From contig OX243825.1 in assembly GCA_945859605.1 (NCBI GenBank), positions 4,680,177 through 4,744,176 on the forward strand: 64,000 nt of DNA. Reading direction: 5' to 3'. Source of the DNA: Lumbricus rubellus (Eukaryota > Annelida > Clitellata > Crassiclitellata > Lumbricidae). The notes beneath the pieces were generated by a model, which ran no database searches, was not told where the DNA came from, and saw nothing but the letters and a program-made list of their open reading frames with translations. The translations under genes and the position numbers were made by a program. Of this stretch, positions 33,467 through 44,830 are shown piece after piece; position 1 is the first letter of the stretch; each line of letters starts with the position of its first letter.

Positions 33467-34755
33467 CAGGCGCGGATTCAGAGGGGGGTGGAGCCGGCGT
33501 ACGCCCCCCCCCTAAACCTGCAGCAAATGTTCTCAAACTAAACTGACCTAAAACTAATATAATTGCAATTTGGGAATAGGATGTTTGAAGTAGCTGGACC
33601 GGCAGAATGGAGCTCTCTTACCGGAGCTCTCTTACCTACTTACCTGAGTTGCTAGCAAACGTTGCCCACGTCACCAATGACTTTTGCCGTGACGTCATTC
33701 ACAAAGTTCATGTACAGACAAAATTTACGTAAATAGAAATTGGTCAATTAAAAAACATGTCGAGTGGTCCACCGTCAAAACGGCTTAAACAAGCAGTTTT
33801 ATCATTCGCGAATAAGCCGACTGCCGTTGCATAAGCCTATCTTAGGCCTAAATCTCAAAAGATGGCATATGACGATCATTATAATTTTGAAATTCGTCGT
33901 GCTGATTATAGCCGCCGAAAGATACTATGCACGGGGGGTAAGGGGACTGAGATCCGGCCCTGTGTGAGTCCGGGCTGGCGTGGAAGGGGGGCCGAGGTTC
34001 GGCCCGGTGTGAGTCCGGGCTGGCGGAGAAAGGGGGCTGAAGTTTGGCCCGGTGTGAGTCCAGGCTGGCGGAAGAAGGGTGTTGAGTCCGGGTTGGCGGA
34101 GGATGGGGCTGAGATTCACAAGGACAGCAATTTTGAATTTTGCTACAATAGTACGTCGATGCTTATGCTAATAGAATGCACCGCAGACAGTGATGTACCC
34201 GTAAAACCCCCTGCATGTGACATGCCCCTAGGGTTTTTCTATATAGTAGGCCTACCCATATGACAGTATACTTAAAAACTTGTTAGGCTATATATAGGCC
34301 TAAACTTTTAACTGTGTGATGATATTAAAGACTAAGCCCATTTCTTTTACAATAAAATTTTGACATTCTTATACTGGTAGCTAGTGTGCGACTCTGCAAA
34401 ACGATTTCTAATTTAAGTTTTCATGATTTTATTGATCATAAATAGCTGGCAAAAAAGAGCCTAAAAAGGGCTCAAGTTGAGGTCAACAGAGCTAAAAATG
34501 CGCTGGCGGCTGGGGCTCCGCCCCAGACCCCGCTGGGGGAGCATACGACGCTCCCCAGACCCCCTAGTCGGTATGGGCTTTGTGCCTTCGGCACTCGTAG
34601 CTTCGCGCCTTTGGCGCTTCATAAAATTTTTTCTAGTTGAGACCCCCCAAACCTGAAATCCTGGCGCCGCCACTGTTTATATATAGCCTATATTTACGGG
34701 ATTGTGATTGGTAGTATTTACGCCCCCCTAACCAGAAATCCTGGATCCGCCTCTG
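33467..34755. mobile_element. Composite MITE-like element with nested insertions
   Basis: Left end CAGGCGCGGATTCAGAGGGG, right end AATCCTGGATCCGCCTCTG, both flanked by TTTTAC-like sequence. Inside are a tandem repeat (33949-34110) and another CTGGCGCCGCCACTG end (34661-34675), indicating nesting. The short ORFs here have no recognisable similarity. Confidence 0.6.
33949..34110. repeat. Tandem repeat of about 50-55 bp, three to four copies
   Basis: Units contain GTGTGAGTCCGGGCTGGCG and a GGGGGCTGA/GGGGGCCGA block with indels. Short GC-rich array. Confidence 0.8.
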
Positions 34756-34965
34756 TTTTACTCTAGGTTAAATATTCGGATTACAGGTTATCCGTTAGGT
34801 CAATGTAATTTGTTTTACCTCCGTGACGTTCTGTTTCCACCAAGAAACAATTCTGAGAGCCATAATTATACACATGTATTTCAATACCTTATTTTCTCAA
34901 ACGTTTTAAAAAGTTAATGTAAAATTATGTGTTTTTGACCATGCGTGCATGCATAGGCTAATATG

Positions 34966-35143
34966 TACAGGGTGGGCCCAAAAATGAGGCATCATTGAAG
35001 TGATATAACTTTTGTTCTGTTTGAAATATTTTGATGAAATCTGGTCATCATGATTGTGTAAATATGAATTGTCTTTAAGCTGAAATTCTTACTTCTGGCC
35101 AAGATATTGGAAAAACCCAGGGGGCTTTTTGGCCCACCCTGTA
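34966..35143. mobile_element. Short Tc1/mariner-type MITE, 178 bp
   Basis: Ends TACAGGGTGGGCCCAAAAA and TTTTTGGCCCACCCTGTA with TA at the tips. The end motif is similar to the longer mariner relic at 44831-46036 (TACAGGGTGCGGCC). Confidence 0.85.
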
Positions 35144-35149
35144 CAGCAT

Positions 35150-36300
35150 GCACACGACTTTATTAATTGGGCTCAATTAAGCAATGAATACATATTCCGT
35201 CGAAGGTCTAATCTGCACTCAGAGCAATGAAGTATGCAGACCTGGCAGAGTATGAGCATTTACATATTCATTTTATCTCGTCTGCAGCAGTGCTCTTTCT
35301 TTGAAATACCTCGCTACGTGTTTCAGTAGAGAAACTTGCTAAGGCTTTCTTTTCTTTAATTAAAACGCTTGAAGATCGCACTATTTCGCACTAGTTCTGG
35401 AACAAATTTTGGCCAGAAGAAGGCTTCCTGTGATGAGCTCACCATGTTGTTACGCTTTGCATAGATGCAAGACCGAAGACATGGACATTGGACATTGCGT
35501 GAAACGTAAATACAAAATATCGGCTATTTGGTTATTTTATTTATTCATAGAAAAACTTGCGCATCAATCTCTACAGAACGGTTTTCACATTAATTTCAGG
35601 ACACGTCTGTTGCTGTCCTAAGAGTCAAACAAATATAAGTTGATAATTTTCAACACAGAAGCCGATGTTACATGCGCCGGCATTGTCATTTGTTAACGTT
35701 TATAAGAGCCCGAGTATATAAAACAGTGAGACGACTTTGCACCAAGTGGCACTCGGGCTAACGGGGACTTCAATTGATATAGCGCCGATTTTATCGGTCA
35801 ACAGATCCGGACACTTCCTTAGGTATGGATTTTCCCCATCTGAAAGTATCCTGCTTCATCTTGTCCCATCTGAAATGATACAACCACACGGAATGTAAAT
35901 GAGGGTGACGAAATTATGCAACGGTCATCTTCAAAGTCAGTCTGAGAAAACAGAAGAGGATGGGAGCTTCTATCGTGGACAGAACGCAACATAAACTTAT
36001 TGTTAGTGAACTACTTTTTTAACAGTGACGAATTTGCATAGAATGTACAAAGACTGTTTTGAATGGAATGAACGTCGAGAAAGGCAAATCAAACAAAGGA
36101 AAAAGAAACGGGGTGTGATGGGTGCCTGTCTCTAAATGCGAGCTAATGCCCCTTGCAACAATTATACATAGGCCTACACAATTTATATACCTATTGCTTG
36201 CTCTCATGTACAAGCTATTATTATGACATAGTGTAATCCACACTATGGGAAAAATAGAGGCATCACCAATTTCACCATACCAACCAGGCCTAAACTGCTA
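35150..36300. other. Intergenic DNA between genes 3 and 4
   Basis: Holds no convincing gene. About 35800-35890 (CCGGACACTTCCTTAGG...GTATCCTGCTTC...AAATGATAC.ACCACAC) matches 44360-44455, an unclassified dispersed repeat. Confidence 0.45.
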
Positions 36301-36309
36301 CTGTCGAGG

Positions 36310-36745
36310 ACATTAATATGGCCAATTGCAACATATGGAGCGGAGTCGTGGACGTACATGTACAGGAAGAGTGAAGTGAGAAGAATAAAGGCTTTCGAAA
36401 CGACATCTTACAGAAGAATACCTTGGACAGCTAAGAGACGGAATGAGGAGGTGCTACAGGAGGTGGGTGGCGAACGGTTGTGGGGAGAGGTGGTAGGGAG
36501 GAAGTTAAGTTACTTTGGTCACATCATGAGGAAGGGAAACTGTCTGGAGAAGGATGTAATCACTGGAGAAACGGGGGAAAGAGGAGACGTGGAAGACCGC
36601 GTAGGATGTGGATCGACGATGTGAAAGTGTGGACAATGGAGCAGGCGATTCGAGCAGCGCAGCAGAGATCTTCGTGTAGACAAATCGTCCTTTGTGCCGC
36701 CAAAGTTCGACTTCATGAATAAGGCACCGACGACGACGACGAGTG
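36310..36745 (+). pseudogene. RTE-like LINE 3' fragment with frameshift
   Basis: Two overlapping frames give the C-terminal block of an RTE-type reverse transcriptase: ESWTYMYRKSEVRRIKAFE, YRRIPWTAKRRNEEVL, RKLSYFGHIMRKGN, then, after a +/-1 shift near 36580-36600, GKRRRGRPRRMWIDDVKVW. It ends with a GACGAC tail. 5'-truncated and dead; a different subfamily from the LINE at 6336-9480. Confidence 0.82.
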
Positions 36746-36974
36746 TTATCCATGAGGTATAATTGATGTATCGATGTGCAATTTTGCACTGGTCCTCGTG
36801 CATGTCTACGTAGCCTACATGTAGGCCTACATGACTTGTATGCATGTGCATAGGACTTCTATGTAGCTTCATATGTGACTTGTACATTTCTACCTTTCAT
36901 CAGAGGAAGTCACACCTTCACTCGATTGTGGCATCATAGACCGCAATATAAATTCTGATTCTAATTCCAATTAC

Positions 36975-37085
36975 CTTTGCATCTTCTTACATAGCAGCAG
37001 ACAGCGACGAATAACACGAATACGATTACAGCAATGCCACCACATGCGATGAATATCAGATACAGAGGCTGATGGAACCAGTGAT
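36975..37085 (-). CDS. Gene 4, transmembrane exon
   Basis: Phase-1 exon of 37 codons, with acceptor ACTACAG/AT and donor AAAG/GTAATT. It reads HWFHQPLYLIFIACGG, IAVIVFVLFVAVCCY, then VRRCK. It is a single hydrophobic span ending in a basic stop-transfer cluster, with no charged residue inside the span. Homologous along its length to 47404-47511 of gene 5 (shared QPLYLI, VFV and VAVCCY). It would connect the ectodomain to an unlocated cytoplasmic tail. Confidence 0.85.
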
Positions 37086-37691
37086 CTGTAGTAACAGAGA
37101 AAGTGATGCTTTCATTATTGAGAAGACAATATTGAGATTACAGCCACTGCAGCGTTGGTCGCAATCGTAAAATAGGAATATACATTGTGCTCAACATATT
37201 AATAAGATTATATCAAAAGTGACAAAATGCTAAGCGTAGGGCACCAGCTTATTCACGAGCGCAGCGTCGCTCTAGATCCGTTATTTTCCATGCTTTCTGG
37301 TCTTATATATAAAACCTGAATTTGCAGCCGCTCTGCCTCCTCTCTCTAGTCGGTATGGCAATTGGCAACCGGACTTGAATCCCACTGGATATCGATCTTT
37401 GCACGATGTATTACTCGTGAATAAGCTGGGGCTCTGAGCTTGACTCTTTGAGTAGACTTTAATAAATTTTGAGATTACGATTAGGGCCTACGAAATGTTT
37501 GTTAATATGCAAGAGAAATGAATAACGCGCGGTTGTTTCAAGGCACCGTAAAGGCTATTGAGCAATTAATTCCCAATCAGCAACATGGACAGTCACAGCG
37601 TGTCCATGAAGCGACCAACCCTCTAATCGAGGAAGGTTGAAGACACGACAAGGCCATTGAACTAAAAGGCTGCGTCTGTCCCCTTCGTATA

Positions 37692-39625
37692 CATGTACAT
37701 CGACTGTATAGAGGACAAACGTGTTATGTCCATGTTTTTTCGAAATCAATGTTTTTGGCGATTCTAATAGGTAATGGCATAAGGCTTCAGAGCACAATAG
37801 TTATATGTCCTGCTAAAGGCGTTATCATGGTACAATACACAGTTTACAAATGTCGTATGTCCTCTTCGTAAAAATCCTCAGAGCACAAATGTGATATGTG
37901 GACATACGACGTTTGTGCTCGGAGAAATACGGCCAATCAGCTAATTGTTTACGCTAATTCAATGCAAGATGGCGTCAAGCCAGTCGGCATGTTGACTGTT
38001 TAGATTTTGCTATTACTTTTTTATTAAATAAGAGCTTATTGTTAAAAAATTATAGTAAATGGCAGTCATTATTCTGCCATCGGTCTAAAGTAATCAAAGA
38101 TGATTTTATAAAGTTCAGTCGCGATTATCCGATGTTTGCTCCTCCTGCGAAGTCATCATCGCCAATTATGGTCTTAATCTCGAGTTCAACTTCACACAGT
38201 GTGAATACCAATCGTAAGTTGACCATAATATTGCATCTGTATTTCTATAGAATTATTTGACAAACAGCGGGTTGCTAATTGGTTTTCAGTCATAAATTAT
38301 GTTATGTTTTGGTATGCCTATAGCCTATAATTTATTTCTCAAGCGTTTAACACGATAAAAGATGGGTTTAATGTTTGCGAGTTTAACTGCAATATGCAGT
38401 GCAAAGCCTTCTCCGAAATGAGTAATGGAACACTGGTCATAGGTAAACTTTATCACAGAGACTGTTTAATGTCATTCATGTACATTCTTTCATCGTTTTA
38501 TTCTGGTTTTTCTGTTGCTTTGTTTCTTGAGATCCCATAACTAGTAGAAATTTTTGATATTGTCTTTCCTGTCATTGTTACAATTAGCCTAAGCTTATTG
38601 TTTGCATTATTGTTACAGGATACTTACAACAAAGGCAGACTGTGAACGGAAATCAATAATCAAAAGAAGAATAAGAGCACAGCATACTGATATGAAAGCA
38701 GCAAAGACCAATATACTGTGAAAGTGCTGATTCAGTTGTAGATGGTGAAATGGGACTAGGTTGTACAAGTTTCAATAATTATGAAGAAGTAGTTTCTGCC
38801 CAACTTTGTCCTGGAACAGTACAGTAACTGTTAGCTGCTGGTTAGAACATCTAATAAGCAGAAAATATGAGCCATGTGTGTTGTTTATGATGAATGTTCT
38901 AAGAAAAAGAGTGAAAGAAGCTTTTCTGCAAAACAGTATCTCTTCGTTGTAAGCTATCGAGGTGGCCAACACGTTCAGTAATTCAATACTTTTTGCCAGA
39001 GAGCAAACATTTTCACCAACATTTTTCATTGTCGTTGACCTTTCATCCATTTTTAAAAATTCTGTTAACCCTTTAGACAAAAATCAAATCCAGTTTGCTA
39101 GCACTTCTCTTTTCCAATGAATTGTTACAATATTTTAGCTAAATTTCCATGATCTCAGGAACAATGCTAATTTTATGTGTGACCTAAAACAGAAATTTGA
39201 GCCTGTGACTTATGTAAAAGCAAGTTTACATGTCCAATTTTACTTACTTGCTTATTTGCAAGTTTGCTTAACTCTGTTTTGGCCTTTTAGGTAGCGAACA
39301 AGTCCAGTAAACATGCTTTATTAATTATCTGTTGAATGTGATATGTCCATGTTACAAAGATTTCTGTAGAGCACAAATGTCGTATGTCCATTTTCGGGCA
39401 CCCCGCCCCTATAAACTTCCTTTTTTCATGTTATTCTCATGTCACATGATACCATTGCTCTGCTTACCTTGTTCCCTGTTTAAATACGTATTCAATGACA
39501 CCAAGAAAGTATGATAATGTTACTTTCTTATATTTTTCATAAGCATTTGAAATTAGAAATTCAGTTTTCTCGAAATAATGAAATATGGACATAACACGTT
39601 TGTCCTCTATACAGTCGACATGTAT
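37692..39625. mobile_element. Inverted-repeat element in gene 4 D2-TM intron, about 1.9 kb
   Basis: Arms at 37692-37750 and 39568-39625 share ATAGAGGACAAACGTGTTAT and GTCCAT in opposite orientation. Inside, near both ends, the motif GAGCACAAATGTCGTATGTCC (whole or in part) recurs, like subterminal transposase-binding sites. Short frames (38039-38260 plus, 39080-38772 minus) show no recognisable transposase. Family not identified. Confidence 0.7.
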
Positions 39626-39949
39626 ATCAATATCCAGAAGACAGTCCTCCAAAGCAAAGAAGCAGGATATAGTAGTTACAAGGAAGCAGTGATATTATGA
39701 CAACAGTTGACTTTGTTATATGTATATGCACCTTGAAAATGAAAGAGAAACTGCTAGGCTACACCAAAACGAACATGAATCAACGAGGAATTTCAGTGAC
39801 TGCCAATTAAGACTTATAAATACAAAGCTGGTTTAGAAGAAAGTAAAACAAGAATTGTAAAACCACTGCTGTAAGGGTGAGATTAAATACGGTTTCCCGA
39901 TTTGGTACAATCGCAAAAGCATCGAAATCATTGTAATAGGCCTACTTAC

Positions 39950-40255
39950 TGAATAATTTAACAGCTGGCGTCATACAAGAAGTGGTTGCATTAGCTGTGT
40001 CCGCACCTTCAGCCATCAGAACCTCAAACGAAATAATACAAGTGAATGATGGAATTTCAGGTTCTGAAGCAACAAACGAATGAGATCGGATGATTGTTTT
40101 TCCATTAACCACGGGAGAATCTGTATCTTTCACGTCTTTCCAGAACACGGAGACGTTTTCTGTTCCATTGTAGGTGACCTCACACGTCAACTTCACGCCA
40201 TCTCCTTCCATTGTAGTATCCTGAGACGCATTTGTCGAGCATTTCGGTTCCGACT
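39950..40255 (-). CDS. Gene 4, D2 Ig exon
   Basis: Phase-1 exon of 102 codons, with acceptor TTATAG/AG and donor TTCA/GTAAGT. It has ESEPKCSTNASQDT, EGDGVKLTCEVTYNG, SVFWKDV, IIRSHSFVASEPEIPSFTC and a late SCMTP cysteine. Same length as the gene 5 D2, and uninterrupted by an intron. Confidence 0.88.
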
Positions 40256-40264
40256 CTATAAACA

Positions 40265-41100
40265 TAATTTCCGAATAGATATAAAAGATAATATATAAAT
40301 ATCCTCAAAGAAGCCTGTTTCAACATGAACTACCGCCATCATCATCTCCAGAAAATATTAGTTGCTTCTGATGAATTTCTACGAAGATGCGCTATAGAAG
40401 CTCTCACTTCCATTCATAATAATTATTACAACATCGCTCCAATAGGTATTTTTGGGCATGTAGAATCATTCGCAACAGACTGAGCATTATATTGAAAAGA
40501 TTTGTCTGTAGACCAACAGTCTATTAAAGATAGATAAGTCAGTAGAAGGGACGGTTGCAACTCGCAATATACATGTACGAAGTTTCAAGTGGCCATTAAC
40601 GAATAAAATAATGTTTTAAAATAAATGACACTAATTGTTATAATATTATGATTTTATAATATAACAATAATATTAAAAATTAAATTATGGAAGTAGTAAA
40701 ACAGCGAACAAAACATCCGGAGGCACTTACACTCAGACCAAATTGCCTAACTTAGACGGCATAATCTCTTGTCTAAATCTTTTATCGACTCAACAGCGTT
40801 GAGCATTTCTGTTTCCTTTTACTTGTTTCCCTGGATTTAGTTTATGTTGTTTCCTGTTGTCTTGTCTTTTTTCTTCACTATCTCAATGTGTTGCTTGTGT
40901 ATGGTAAATTTCCGTTAAGGCCTCCGCATAGTATAATCATAAATTCAATCAATAACTTGATGTCCCTATAGTTAGCGGGTTAAGGCTTTATTTTTGTAGC
41001 AGAGTACAGTACTGTTGCTATCATGGTGTAAGCCTTACTTGTTGAATTTGGTTACAATCAAAAACCCATTATGATTGATCGATTGACATGTCTCTGGTAA
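40265..41100. other. Intron between D1 and D2 of gene 4
   Basis: AT-rich, no exon seen on either strand. Confidence 0.5.
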
Positions 41101-41105
41101 CTTAC

Positions 41106-41432
41106 CCAACACAATCAGGTAGGCATCGCTATCAACTGAATCTTCGGAGCTTGAAACTCTGCAGGTAAAGCGACCAGCATCAACCAGCAGAACGTTTTCA
41201 ATAACCAGATGACAACCGTTGGAATTGTCGACACTGTATCGATCTTTATATTCATCAGCTATTCCTTCATTACTACGTCCTCGGTAGACAATGTTTGGAC
41301 TGGCACCAGGACTTGATTTCAGCCATTCAAATTTGCTGCAATTTTCTGTTGTAGATACACACGTCAATGTGACTTTTGATCCAGTAACACTAACTGTGTT
41401 CACTGGCCCAGTCACTTCATTTCCATTCGCAG
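41106..41432 (-). CDS. Gene 4, D1 (V-set-like) Ig exon
   Basis: Phase-1 exon of 109 codons, with acceptor TCTTAG/CT and donor TTGG/GTAAGT. It has GPVNTVSVTGSKVTLTC, ENCSKFEWLK, RYSVDNSNGC, HLVIEN and DAGRFTC. Four cysteines as in other D1 exons. It pairs closely with the gene 5 D1 (shared GPVNTV, GSKVTL, DAYLIVLG). Confidence 0.9.
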
Positions 41433-41989
41433 CTAAGAGATACATACAGCAACAAAAAATCTTAATTGCAATTGTGATTATTTATTATATAGTATTATTA
41501 TTTCAAAAACTTAGAATATGCTACATGTATATAATGTGCAATATTATTCAATACCCAAGTGGCTCGCTAAATTCGAGCGATATTCACGGATACTAACGCT
41601 GGCAGTGTACGGTCGGTGTATTCATTGTATATCTGAGTTCACTGAATAACGCTTAGTTTCCTGTAATTGTATCGTTATTCTATGGCGGACATTTAAACAC
41701 AGCATTATATATACATTATATATATATTATTTACATGTAGGTTTATTATATATCTGCAGAAATATATATTGAATGTCTTCTCATTACGGACAAGATTTTT
41801 AATTGCAGTAACAAACATGAATAATTAGCAAGCACTCTTCATCCGGATTCAAGAAGAGCTGAAAATCTTATATTGACCTAGACCACAGCAACTGCAGCTG
41901 ACTAAGAATGAACTCATAATGTGTGAGCCTGCCTTTGACGGATGTTCCGAGTACACGTTTTGTGTCAAAATAATGATGAGTTAGCCTAC

Positions 41990-42095
41990 TGGTACTCATT
42001 CATTCATTCATTCATTCATTTATTTATTATAAGAATTTATATAGCGCTCCATCAAGAAACTACTCAGAGGCGCTCCCAGCCCAGCCACGGCGGTG
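41990..42095 (-). repeat. CR1-like tail with (ATTC)n
   Basis: ATTC units at about 41996-42020 are followed by TATATAGCGCTCCATCAAG and CTCAGAGGCGCTCCC, the hairpin tail of the CR1/SINE family in reverse orientation. Located in gene 4 intron 1. Confidence 0.8.
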
Positions 42096-42857
42096 TAGTA
42101 GTGGTGCTATATAAGCTTAGGCCTATACAATGTACTTTTATTAACGCTACTATGCTCAGGTTAGAGCTCGTCTGTAAGTTGTAAACATACCGTTTCCTCA
42201 TCACCAGTGCTCCCTAAAGTGCAGCAAGACCATACTGACTGGCTTCATCACCCGCGCCTCAAACGAAGAGAATTCTAATTCACAGGTTAAGGCTTTCTAA
42301 TCAGAATTCCAGCTCGAGGCTTGTAAGCAGGTTAGTCGATTACGCACCCAATTAATATGACGTTTCGTCATTTAGCAACCAGCCTAAGAAACTGCGAACT
42401 GAAATCCCAGCGTCTCAGTCTGTCTTTTCCATAAACACTTTAAGACCTCTTTTTACTCAAAGACGAGTTTTGTTGTGTTTGGTCTGGAGCCCTTGAATGA
42501 ATCCCTCTTCTGGTGGCACTATATAAAGTGCAATTCTCATTAGCCTACCGTGTAAATGCGCTGCTTACGTCATCCCAGATCTTGTTAATAGATAGTTAAC
42601 AACAAAACGTTCAGAGTTTCCATGGGCTTACATGCAACTTGGTAAACACCTGTAATATGCAGCGTCTCTATTGGATGCCAACAAGTTTTATGTCTTTATA
42701 TACGAATCTTTTACTATGCTGGTCCTGAACCTTTTATCAAGAGAGGCAATGATCAATGGAGGAACCCAGAATCCAATCCTTATTCGAAATAAGTGAACGA
42801 TGAACAACTGCTACAGTACATGTCTCTAATAAGACAAGCACATGCAATAAACCCTAC

Positions 42858-42903
42858 CTTGAACAGCGATGAGAGATAGGAGTAATACAAGAAGCGCCAT
42901 CAT
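42858..42903 (-). CDS. Gene 4, signal-peptide exon
   Basis: Two adjacent ATGs (42903 and 42900) start MMALLVLLLSLIAVQ, ending in phase 1 at CAAG/GTAGGG. The layout is the same as the gene 5 first exon. Intron 1 just downstream also aligns with gene 5 (AACCCAGAATCCAATCCT-type block at about 42763 and 52131). Confidence 0.85.
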
Positions 42904-43689
42904 GCTCTACAACTTATTCGATCTGATTAGAAAGTGAAGCTGTACAATTGCGTGCAATACGGCAGATTAGCAGCCGAATTAACGGTGTTTAGTTGGTCCT
43001 GAATGTACAATGTAGGCCTACAAATTGTTTTGAAAACTAGCCTCGTGTTATAATAGGATATGTTAATTCTGTTTCCGTTTTCCTAGCTATGGCGGACAGC
43101 GCAGTCTAAATTAGTAGGCCCACAAATTCACGCACATAGGCCTACATGTGCGTAGGCCTACAGTACTGCCTTGTGTTACCTAATTGGTCAATAATCATAT
43201 TCACTTACATAATTATTTCTAAAGCGTTGCTCTAAATCTAAACGATAGGCATGAACTTATATTATTATTTTATATTGTCGAGCGGATAATTAGAAACCAT
43301 TCCTTCTATCCTGTAGGCTACATCACGAGATGACTCACTGTACAAGTGTACATAATAGACTCGCTCAGGCTGTCCATAATTATAATAATTGATTGCGTTG
43401 GCCTACACAGTCAGCGAAGTGGTCACCGGATTTAGGTGATTTGTGCACGGATGCATACGGGAATGGGCCTAAATAAATGTACGTACACAAAATAAATTTA
43501 TATAGACGGGCCCCTCTAGTGAGGCAGCTGAACAAAAACCAAGTTCGTCTCCCTTTCAGCATTTAATAGTAACTGTTGCCATTGTAGCGAGGAGGTGCCG
43601 CTAGTTCCACTGGTATCAGCATTTCAATATAAGCTTAAAAGAGAAATCATAATTAAGAACTATAGGCCTACCATTGTTTGCATGTGCAC

Positions 43690-43738
43690 TTGTTATAGCG
43701 CCCCTTCAAGCTCACCCTACTCAGAGGCGCTCCCGAAT
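43690..43738 (-). repeat. CR1/SINE tail copy
   Basis: TTATAGCGCCCCTTCAAG followed by CTCAGAGGCGCTCCC, the hairpin tail of the CR1/SINE family. Confidence 0.75.
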
Positions 43739-43904
43739 GCAGAGCTGACTGTAGAGGAGATAGAGGAACCATAGACTTACCAACGATACTGGAATTACAT
43801 AAGTTAGTCTATGTTCATGTATTTGCACGACAATTAGGCCTACTTCTCACTCTCCGCTCATTCCACATTTTTGGCTTGCACTAGGCTACTTGGCACTGCG
43901 GCCA

Positions 43905-44060
43905 TTGGTGGGGCGCGATTGTGTAGTGGTGGCGTCGTTGACTTGGAGCCGGAATTTTCTAGGTTCGAATCCACCACGCCGCGTAATTAAAGACCTTGGG
44001 CAAGTCCTTCACTCACAATTGCTCAGCGCTTCGGCGTGAAACTCCGATGCATTGTCCGCT
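43905..44060 (+). mobile_element. tRNA-derived SINE
   Basis: The head has an A-box-like TGTAGTGGTGGCGTCG and a perfect box B, GGTTCGAATCC. This is followed by CACCACGCCGCG and the tRNA-unrelated body AAAGACCTTGGGCAAGTCC, typical of marine-animal SINEs. The head is too altered to be a working tRNA. Confidence 0.8.
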
Positions 44061-44079
44061 CTGCATTCGGGAGAGACTG

Positions 44080-44825
44080 AATGATCAAAAGATGAGAAGC
44101 TAAAGTCAAAAAGTTCAGAACGTGATTAGCTTAGTATACGAAGCAATTTTTTTAAATTAATTAATGTCTCTCATAATTATAATTATGCTAGGCCTCGTTA
44201 TCGTAATCTGGTCACACAGAATACAATAGCATACAATAGAATACAAGGCTTCGGTTTAAAATAAGCAACGTTGTGTTCCCATTATAATTGACGTTGATCT
44301 AGTTTATGTGTTCTTCAGAGATGCAGCTTGCGTTAGACAGCGGTAGAGGAACGTCTACGTATCCGGACACTTCCTTAGTGTTGGATTTGTCCATCTGCAA
44401 GTATCCTGCTTCCGCCTGTTCATCATAAAATGATACGACCACACTGAATGTGAATACACAATCCCACGCCTAGCATCTAGGTAGTATGCTAGAACCTCGA
44501 CCATGCATTTGGCGAGAAACAAACTTTCGAATCTTTAGAGCATAAGAAGGCTTGACATGTAAGTCCTGGTCTGGCAAAATCCTGTTTTGATTCTATTGTA
44601 AGCCAAGTAGGTCGAGTAGTAATAGGTTTTCTGCACAGGACAGCCTTGTAAATTAGACCACTCCTCAAAATGTATATAGACGTCATGGCGCTCTATCTGT
44701 ATTTGCATAGGCTACGTACATGTACATAATACCTATATCTATGCACGCACAAAATAAGCCTATATGTTTGCATAGGCCTAGACCCCGACAAAATATGATA
44801 CCATTCAATATCTTAGCTATATAAT
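44080..44825. other. Intergenic DNA between genes 4 and 5
   Basis: Contains the dispersed repeat shared with 35800-35890 (at 44360-44455). Nothing else recognisable. Confidence 0.4.
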
Positions 44826-44830
44826 TATTA

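Larger units (their letters stand above)
36975..42903 (-). other. Gene 4: Ig-domain membrane receptor (signal, D1, D2, TM; no D3)
   Basis: Exons right to left: signal 42903-42858, D1 41432-41106, D2 40255-39950, transmembrane 37085-36975. All are phase 1. The D3 exon present in genes 1, 2, 3 and 5 is absent. The D2-TM intron instead contains a roughly 1.95-kb inverted-repeat element. The product is predicted to be a type I membrane protein with two Ig domains. The cytoplasmic exon(s) after the donor at 36974 were not identified. Closest relative: gene 5. Confidence 0.82.

Noticed and set aside
33862..34263. Arg/Gly-rich ORF of 133 codons
   Set aside because: Translation of a GC-rich tandem repeat inside a composite MITE; no recognisable domain.
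43913..43985. Functional tRNA gene
   Set aside because: Box B is perfect but the cloverleaf stems do not form and a SINE body follows; called a tRNA-derived SINE.
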